Assembly (NCBI GenBank): GCA_938023885.1
Contig: CALJCU010000279.1
Location: 1 to 7,098, forward strand
Direction: 5' to 3'
Source: an uncultured Prevotella sp.
GTDB taxonomy: Bacteria > Bacteroidota > Bacteroidia > Bacteroidales > Bacteroidaceae
Length of the DNA stretch: 7,098 nt
Shown here: piece by piece, positions 1-5,039 of the stretch
How the letters are laid out: the number at the start of each line of letters is the position of its first letter
Numbering within the stretch: position 1 is the first letter of the stretch
Translations under genes and position numbers: made by a program
Notes under the pieces: model-generated
Database searches by the model: none
Told to the model about the DNA's origin: nothing
Seen by the model: the letters and a program-made list of their open reading frames with translations, nothing else

Positions 1-321
1 GGCAGCACTGCATACAGCTTGTCAAATGGAGGTCCTATCATAGTGCCTTCGGCCAATAACCTGTGTATTACGCCCGTTGCACCCCATAGTTTAAATATGC
101 GTCCGGTTGTCGTTACTGACAATGTAGTGATAGAACTCGAGGTAGAGAGTCGTAATCATAACTATCTCGTTGCCGTTGACGGGCGCTCGGAGCGCATGCA
201 AGAGGGAACAAAGATATTTGTTCATAAGGCTCCTCACAAAGTGAAAATTGTAAAACAGCGTGCCACTCGTTATTTTTCTACACTGCGAGATAAGCTGATG
301 TGGGGTGCCGATCAACGGTAA
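1..321 (+). CDS. nadK: NAD kinase, C-terminal part (5' truncated by window edge)
   Basis: ATP-dependent NAD kinase makes NADP+ by phosphorylating the 2'-hydroxyl of the adenosine ribose of NAD+; it is a cytoplasmic housekeeping enzyme. The frame is open from base 1 and shows 106 residues before a TAA stop at 319-321. The first visible residues, GSTAYSLSNGGP, match the conserved GSTAY substrate-binding motif of the family, followed by PSANNLCITPVAPHSL, the conserved TP-APHSL block of the beta-sandwich domain. The visible part is roughly the last third of a protein usually near 290-300 residues. A TTG at 19 and an ATG within the segment are internal codons, not starts, because the conserved motif begins upstream of both. 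The segment ends normally (FSTLRDKLMWGADQR), with no sign of damage. It is AT-richer than the sugar genes downstream. The family is certain from the motifs; the N-terminal GGDG motif cannot be checked here. Confidence 0.95.
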   Translation, partial: GSTAYSLSNGGPIIVPSANNLCITPVAPHSLNMRPVVVTDNVVIELEVESRNHNYLVAVDGRSERMQEGTKIFVHKAPHKVKIVKQRATRYFSTLRDKLMWGADQR

Positions 322-362
322 TGGTCAATTCGACAAAGTGTGAATAATAATGACTGACAAAA

Positions 363-367
363 GGGAG
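363..367 (+). promoter_or_regulatory. Shine-Dalgarno-like site for the ABC transporter gene
   Basis: GGGAG, within AAGGGAGTGA, lies 9 nt before the ATG at 377. It supports that start. Purine-rich ribosome binding sites are the exception in Bacteroidetes, where most leaders are simply AT-rich, and the two sugar genes in this window lack one. The 55-nt gap after nadK holds no clear terminator or TAnnTTTG promoter, so read-through from nadK is possible. Confidence 0.5.
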
Positions 368-376
368 TGATAGCGG

Positions 377-2047
377 ATGAAGCTTAGAAATCTATTGAAT
401 GTTCCCCAATCGAAATATGATACCAAAACTATTTTAAAATGGTTATGGCAGGCCTGGAAGGGCAATCAGCTGCAGGCTGTACTTAATGCCAGTATAGGTT
501 TTGGCTCGGTAGGCGTTTCTCTGGCACAGGTTTGGGCTGTTCAGCGCGCTATTGATGTAGCGTCGGGAGTGGTAAATGGCTCTATTTATTGGGCCGTTGC
601 CTTAATGGGCCTGTTTATTATTTGCGATTACGCACTGAATATTGCAAGTGTCTGGTTGAGGAATATTTTAGGAATCAGGGCACAAAACCACATGCAGCAG
701 TATATGCTTGACCGTATTTTGCGTTCGGAATGGCAGGGAAAGGAGATGCGTCATTCTGGCGACGTACTTAATCGGTTAGAGTTTGACGTGAATAACGTGG
801 TCAGTTTCCTCACCGAAACAATCCCTAATACATTGTCGGTATTGGCTATGTTCATCGGTGCCTTTTGCTATTTGTTTTCAATGGACAGGGTATTGGCTTT
901 GATAACTGTGGCTATTATTCCTGTTTTTGTTGCAGTAAGTAAAATTTATGTCAGCCAAATGCGACGGCTTACACGTGAGGTTCGTACGCAGGATTCGGAG
1001 GTGCAAAGTGTGCTTCAGGAAACTATCCAGAACCGGATGCTTATAAAAACCATGGAGGGTGAGGGGCCAATGGTTGACCGTTTGGAGCATACGCAAAGAC
1101 AGTTACGCCATAAAGTGGTAAAGCGTACGGTTTTTTCGGTATTCAGCAATTTAATACTGAATCTTGGTTTTGCCTTGGGTTATCTCGTCGCTTTTCTATG
1201 GGCAGCAGTACGAATGGCTTCACACACGCTGACTTTTGGTGGTATGACGGCGTTTCTTCAGCTGGTAGCCCGTATACAAGGCCCAGCAAGGAACCTTACA
1301 AAATTGGTTCCTGCCTTTGTCTCTGTGTTTACAGCGGCCGAGCGTTTAATGGAATTGGAAGAGAATCCGTTGGAAGAAAGTGGAGCACCGGTGTATGTTT
1401 CGTTACCCTGTGGCGTGCGTTTTGAGCATTTAAGCTATGCTTATGATGCTGCCGACGGGTATGTAATCAAAGATCTTACTTTTGATTTTAAGCCAGGTTC
1501 ATGTACGGCAGTACTTGGAGAAACGGGAGCAGGCAAGACAACTCTCGTGCGTTTAATGCTGGCTCTTTTGCGTCCGACACAGGGACATGTGTTTATTTAT
1601 AACGATAAAGACAGTAAAATGCTAAGCCCCCGATTACGTTGTAATTTTGTTTATGTGCCACAGGGTAATACCCTTATGAGTGGTACAATACGTGACAATT
1701 TGCGCTTAGGGAAGCTCGATGCTACTGATGAGGATATGAAAGAGGCGCTGCACATGAGTTGTGCTGACTTCCTCTTCAGTGAGCACGAGGGCCTTGACAC
1801 GATCTGTGGGGAACAAGGTACCGGCCTCTCCGAAGGTCAGGCACAGCGCATCGCCATTGCCCGTGCACTGCTTCGCAACCGTCCTGTGTTGTTGTTGGAT
1901 GAGGCAACGTCAGCCCTTGACCCCGAGACAGAACGTTTGTTGCTCCAGAATATCCTGTCTGATAAGAAGTGGACGGTCATATTTATCACTCACCGCCTTG
2001 CGGTGACCGATTACTGCGATCAGACACTGAAGATAGAGAAGCTGTAG
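377..2047 (+). CDS. ABC half-transporter, fused membrane domain and ATPase (exporter type)
   Basis: This is an inner-membrane ATP-driven exporter subunit that would work as a homodimer or paired with another half-transporter; the substrate is unknown. Residues 30-320 form a type-1 exporter membrane domain with hydrophobic stretches near 35-55, 70-95, 148-168, 170-192, 253-275 and 285-300. The ATPase domain (about 345-556) is complete: Walker A GETGAGKT at 381-388, Q-loop Gln429, signature LSEGQ at 484-488, Walker B VLLLDE at 504-509, D-loop SALD at 512-515 and switch His539. The signature has Glu in place of the usual middle Gly (LSGGQ), which ABC exporters tolerate. The length (556) is normal to slightly short. 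There is no N-terminal peptidase or nucleotide-cyclase-like extension, so it is not a bacteriocin-processing type. The ATG at 377 has a Shine-Dalgarno-like GGGAG. GC content jumps near 1741, inside the ATPase domain. No precursor peptide or modifying enzyme is visible nearby to suggest a cargo. Lipid, drug and peptide export all remain possible. Confidence 0.9.
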   Translation: MKLRNLLNVPQSKYDTKTILKWLWQAWKGNQLQAVLNASIGFGSVGVSLAQVWAVQRAIDVASGVVNGSIYWAVALMGLFIICDYALNIASVWLRNILGIRAQNHMQQYMLDRILRSEWQGKEMRHSGDVLNRLEFDVNNVVSFLTETIPNTLSVLAMFIGAFCYLFSMDRVLALITVAIIPVFVAVSKIYVSQMRRLTREVRTQDSEVQSVLQETIQNRMLIKTMEGEGPMVDRLEHTQRQLRHKVVKRTVFSVFSNLILNLGFALGYLVAFLWAAVRMASHTLTFGGMTAFLQLVARIQGPARNLTKLVPAFVSVFTAAERLMELEENPLEESGAPVYVSLPCGVRFEHLSYAYDAADGYVIKDLTFDFKPGSCTAVLGETGAGKTTLVRLMLALLRPTQGHVFIYNDKDSKMLSPRLRCNFVYVPQGNTLMSGTIRDNLRLGKLDATDEDMKEALHMSCADFLFSEHEGLDTICGEQGTGLSEGQAQRIAIARALLRNRPVLLLDEATSALDPETERLLLQNILSDKKWTVIFITHRLAVTDYCDQTLKIEKL

Positions 2048-2137
2048 TTTTTCAGGTGCATCCTTTAAATCCGTTCAAGACAGATTGTCTGTGCCCTTGT
2101 CTTTGGCCCGAAGCTCATCCTTGCCAATGAGCCTGCC

Positions 2138-2179
2138 GGTAACCTCGATTCGAAGGCTGGTAACCTCGATTTGAAGGGC
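2138..2179 (+). repeat. 21-bp imperfect tandem duplication
   Basis: Two adjacent 21-bp units (2138-2158 and 2159-2179) match at 18 of 21 positions, differing only at the 14th base and the last two. Being a multiple of three, the duplication keeps the frame and doubles a seven-residue motif (GNLDSKA then GNLDLKG) within the ABC ATPase relic. Slippage in an unselected sequence is the simplest explanation; the three differences suggest it is not very recent. Confidence 0.9.
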
Positions 2180-2212
2180 AGTCTGGAAGTCATGCGTCTG
2201 TTGACTACAGTT

Positions 2213-2228
2213 GTGCAAACGTTTGCAC
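2213..2228. promoter_or_regulatory. Perfect 16-bp palindrome, probable LacI/PurR-family operator
   Basis: GTGCAAACGTTTGCAC reads the same on both strands. Allowing one mismatched pair, symmetry extends to 24 bp (2209-2232). The core GCAAACGTTTGC, with its central CG, is the form bound by LacI-family repressors; the E. coli PurR consensus is ACGCAAACGTTTGCGT. It overlaps the end of the ABC relic and ends 76 nt before the first possible start of the glucanotransferase gene, so it most likely controls the glucanotransferase and GH97 pair. LacI-family control of maltose and starch genes is common in bacteria, but no regulator gene is in the window. A hairpin role is less likely: there is no loop and no following run of T. 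Confidence 0.6.
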
Positions 2229-2239
2229 CACTTTATTAG

Positions 2240-2304
2240 CACTTTTTGCATGATATAAATCAAGTAGATGGTGTATTTTCTTTAATTTCGCACATAGAAT
2301 AATA
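2240..2304 (+). promoter_or_regulatory. AT-rich leader of the glucanotransferase gene; promoter expected but not resolved
   Basis: This AT-rich stretch between the palindrome and the glucanotransferase start should hold the promoter. TAATTTCG at 2283-2290 differs at one base from the Bacteroidetes -7 element TAnnTTTG, but there is no good TTTG at the expected -33 spacing, and the RNA leader before the ATG at 2305 would be very short. No Shine-Dalgarno motif is seen. I see no riboswitch-like structure. Confidence 0.25.
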
Positions 2305-5001
2305 ATGCTAAAGACTATGAACTTACGTTTCAATGTAGATTACCGTACGAGATTCGGTGAGGAAGTGGTGCTGAACCTTGTCAACGGTTCTTCAGAAGAA
2401 GCACAGGTCACCAAGTACCACATGATGACTCAGACTGGGAAACGGTGGAGCTGCGAGCTGAAGATGGACACGCCAGACGACACGCTGTCCTATTATTATG
2501 ATATTGAGTGCCAGGGACATTCAATAAGACACGAGTGGACGACCATCATGCACACGCTGGAGCTGAGCGCTGTGAACGGTAGTGAGTATACCGTCTATGA
2601 CCGGTGGCATGACATTCCGGAAGACTCCTATCTTTACAGCTCGGCTTTCACCGACTGTATTCGTTCCTGCAAGGTGAAGGTGCCGGCAAAGACAATGTTT
2701 GCCCGCACCATCCGTTTCATTGTGCGTGCACCGCAGCTTAGCCATTCCAGCCTTGTGCTCGTCGGTGAGGGTGACGTGCTCGGCAACTGGGATCTGGCTA
2801 AGGCACGGCCGATGACGCAGCACAACTACAACGAGTGGGTCATAGACCTCGATGCTGCGTGGTTCGCTGATGATGCCATCGAGTTCAAGTTCGGCGCCGT
2901 GAGCGAGAAGGACAAGAAGGATGTGCAGTGGGAAGACGGATTGAACCGAACGGTACAAATCCCCGCACTTGATCCCGGCAATGTCGTCGTCTACGACCTC
3001 AGTCAGACTTTCTTTGAGATTTACAATACGCTTGTTGCAGGCACGCTCGTTCCCGTCTTCTCCCTTCGCACGAAAGAGTCGTTCGGTGTAGGTGACTTCG
3101 GTGACCTGGAAAAGATGATCGACTTCATGTGTGAGACGGGACAGAAAGTACTGCAGGTGCTGCCTATTAACGACACTACGATCACACACACGTGGACCGA
3201 CTCTTATCCATATTCCTGTATCAGTATTTTTGCCCTTCATCCGCAGTATGTCAACCTCCATCGGTTGCCGTTGCTTGACGATAAGCAGAAACGAGAGCAT
3301 TATGAGAAACTGCGACGTGAGCTCAACGCCCTGCCGCAGATCGACTATGAGCGTGTGAACAACACCAAGGTGGCTTACCTCCGTGACCTCTATGCTCAGG
3401 TAGGGACCAAGGTTCTCGGTACGCATGCTTTCCGCGAGTTCTTTAAGGAGAACGGTGAGTGGCTCGTGCCTTACGCACAGTATTGCACGCTGAGAGACAA
3501 GTACGGCACGGCTGACTTCTCGCGGTGGGAAGACCACGGCCAGTGGGATGAGGCTGACCGCAGGAAACTCTCAGAGTCCCGTTCGAAAGAATATAAAGAG
3601 GTGGCATTCTGGTATTATGTACAGTTCGTACTGGATACCCAGATGAAAGCTATGCATGACTATGCCCGTCAGCATCATGTCATCCTCAAGGGAGATATTC
3701 CTATCGGCGTGAACCGTTATGGGTGTGACGTGTGGACGGAGCCCCGCTACTTCAACCTCAATGGTCAGGCCGGTGCGCCTCCTGACACTTTCTCTGCCAA
3801 CGGACAGAACTGGGGCTTTCCCACCTACAACTGGGACGAGATGCTCAAGGACGGATGTAGGTGGTGGATCCGCCGTTTCAAGAACATGGCCCGCTATTTC
3901 GACGCTTACCGTATCGACCATGTGCTTGGTTTCTTCCGTATCTGGGAGATTCCTTCCAACGCCGTTCACGGACTGCTCGGACAGTTCTCGCCGGCACTCG
4001 GCATGACCGCTGACGAGATTCGCGGCTATGGTCTCAACTTCCAGGAGGAGCGTTTCACCGAGCCGTTCATCACTGACTGGGTGCTCGACCGCGTCTTCAA
4101 GGAACGTGCCGGTGAGGTGAAGGAGAGATATCTCGACCGCATCGACAGCGAGCGTTATAAGATGAAGCCTCAGTATGATACGCAAAAGAAGATTCAGAAA
4201 CTCTTCGGGAACGTGACCGATCAGAACGAGCTTAACTTCCGCGACGGACTCTATTCACTCATCAGCGATGTGCTCTTCGTACGTGACCGCTCGGACAAGA
4301 ATAAGTTCCACCCGCGTATCTCCGCTCAGTTCGACTTCATCTATGAGAGTCTCTACGATAATGACAAGGGTGCTTTCAACTGCCTGTATAACGACTATTT
4401 CTATCGTCGCAACAATCAGTTCTGGTATGGTGAGGCCATGAAGAAGCTGCCTGTACTTGTGCAGGCTACACGCATGCTCGCCTGTGCCGAGGACCTCGGT
4501 ATGGTGCCCGACTGTGTGCCATGGGTCATGGACCGGTTGCGTATTCTCTCCCTTGAGATCCAGTCGATGCCGAAGGATCCGCACGTGCGCTTCGGTCATC
4601 TGTCGCGTAATCCTTACCGTTCCGTCTGCACATTCTCCACGCACGACATGGCGACGATGCGTCAGTGGTGGGATGAAGACTGGCCCCGTACACAAGAATA
4701 CTATAACACGATGCTTTACCGTCAGGGTCCCGCACCTCATCCACTGCCAGGCTGGCTTGCCTGCGACATCATCTCGCGTCAGCTCACGTCTCCGTCGATG
4801 CTCTGTGTGCTGAGCATCCAGGACTGGCTCGCTATGGATGAGAAGCTGCGTCTTGCTGATGCCGACAAGGAACGCATCAACGTGCCGGCTATCGTGCCTT
4901 ATTATTGGCGCTACCGCATGCATGTCAATATCGAAGATCTTATCAACAGCAAGAGTTTCGCACAGAACATCAGCGACCTCGTGCAGGAAAGCGGTAGATA
5001 A
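2305..5001 (+). CDS. malQ: 4-alpha-glucanotransferase, GH77, DPE2 type with two N-terminal CBM20 domains
   Basis: Amylomaltase: it transfers alpha-1,4-glucan segments between maltose, maltodextrins or glycans and releases glucose. It has no signal peptide, so it is cytoplasmic. Residues 1-100 look like a first, weakly conserved CBM20 starch-binding domain. Residues 133-225 form a clearer one, with LGNWDL (Trp162) and WEDGLNR (Trp209) at the usual sugar-binding tryptophan positions. The GH77 barrel follows from about 240: GDIPIGV at 463-469, the AGAPPDTFS...GQNWG loop at 489-504, nucleophile Asp538 in RIDH, acid/base Glu729 in AEDLG and Asp781 in STHD. The nucleophile to acid/base distance is 191 residues against 47 in Thermus aquaticus amylomaltase (Asp293, Glu340), so an insertion of about 145 residues splits the catalytic core, as in plant DPE2. 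At 898 residues it is far longer than a plain MalQ (500-700). The true start may be the ATG at 2317, giving MNLRFNVDYRT. The GH97 gene follows after 38 nt, suggesting one operon, probably controlled by the palindrome at 2213. Confidence 0.93.
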   Translation: MLKTMNLRFNVDYRTRFGEEVVLNLVNGSSEEAQVTKYHMMTQTGKRWSCELKMDTPDDTLSYYYDIECQGHSIRHEWTTIMHTLELSAVNGSEYTVYDRWHDIPEDSYLYSSAFTDCIRSCKVKVPAKTMFARTIRFIVRAPQLSHSSLVLVGEGDVLGNWDLAKARPMTQHNYNEWVIDLDAAWFADDAIEFKFGAVSEKDKKDVQWEDGLNRTVQIPALDPGNVVVYDLSQTFFEIYNTLVAGTLVPVFSLRTKESFGVGDFGDLEKMIDFMCETGQKVLQVLPINDTTITHTWTDSYPYSCISIFALHPQYVNLHRLPLLDDKQKREHYEKLRRELNALPQIDYERVNNTKVAYLRDLYAQVGTKVLGTHAFREFFKENGEWLVPYAQYCTLRDKYGTADFSRWEDHGQWDEADRRKLSESRSKEYKEVAFWYYVQFVLDTQMKAMHDYARQHHVILKGDIPIGVNRYGCDVWTEPRYFNLNGQAGAPPDTFSANGQNWGFPTYNWDEMLKDGCRWWIRRFKNMARYFDAYRIDHVLGFFRIWEIPSNAVHGLLGQFSPALGMTADEIRGYGLNFQEERFTEPFITDWVLDRVFKERAGEVKERYLDRIDSERYKMKPQYDTQKKIQKLFGNVTDQNELNFRDGLYSLISDVLFVRDRSDKNKFHPRISAQFDFIYESLYDNDKGAFNCLYNDYFYRRNNQFWYGEAMKKLPVLVQATRMLACAEDLGMVPDCVPWVMDRLRILSLEIQSMPKDPHVRFGHLSRNPYRSVCTFSTHDMATMRQWWDEDWPRTQEYYNTMLYRQGPAPHPLPGWLACDIISRQLTSPSMLCVLSIQDWLAMDEKLRLADADKERINVPAIVPYYWRYRMHVNIEDLINSKSFAQNISDLVQESGR

Positions 5002-5039
5002 TATTATAAATGTTGCATCATACAGAATATTGAGTTTAT

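Larger units (their letters stand above)
2069..2239 (+). pseudogene. Decayed fragment of a second ABC ATPase (LolD/MacB/FtsE type)
   Basis: In the frame opened after an in-frame TAA at 2066-2068, the translation from 2072 includes RQIVCALVFGPKLILANEP and then AGNLDSKAGNLDLK, SLEVMRLL and a TAG stop at 2237-2239. This resembles the region just after the signature motif, through Walker B and the D-loop, of LolD/MacB-type ATPases (consensus RVAIARAL...PKLILADEPTGNLDS...EVMELL). Walker A, Q-loop, signature and the switch histidine region are all absent. The Walker B Asp has become Asn (LANEP), the sequence before it is shortened (RQIVCAL for QRVAIARAL), and the GNLDSKA element is duplicated in tandem. 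There is no credible start codon, so it is a relic, not a working gene. It is not a copy of the neighbouring transporter, whose equivalent reads LDEATSALDPE. How it arrived is unknown: remnant of a lost gene or leftover of a recombination. Confidence 0.7.

Noticed and set aside
377..2047. The ABC transporter as a maltose or maltodextrin importer serving the sugar genes
   Set aside because: The fused membrane-ATPase layout is that of an exporter. Importers have separate permeases and a binding protein, neither of which is present.
2213..2228. The palindrome as a transcription terminator for the ABC gene
   Set aside because: The two arms meet with no loop bases, no T-run follows, and it lies well downstream of the ABC stop codon. 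An operator fits better.
2075..2263. Minus-strand open frame of 62 codons in the gap
   Set aside because: It has no recognisable motif, and the plus strand of the same stretch reads as an ABC ATPase relic, which explains the sequence better.
2243..2281. Promoter formed by TTTTTG (2243-2248) and TATTTTCT (2274-2281)
   Set aside because: The spacing of about 25 nt is longer than the usual 19-21 for Bacteroidetes promoters, and the -7 element has two mismatches.
2521..4923. Antisense open reading frames on the minus strand within the glucanotransferase gene (338, 204 and 222 codons)
   Set aside because: All three are codon-aligned with the sense frame and explained by the same codon bias. The sense frame carries all GH77 catalytic motifs.
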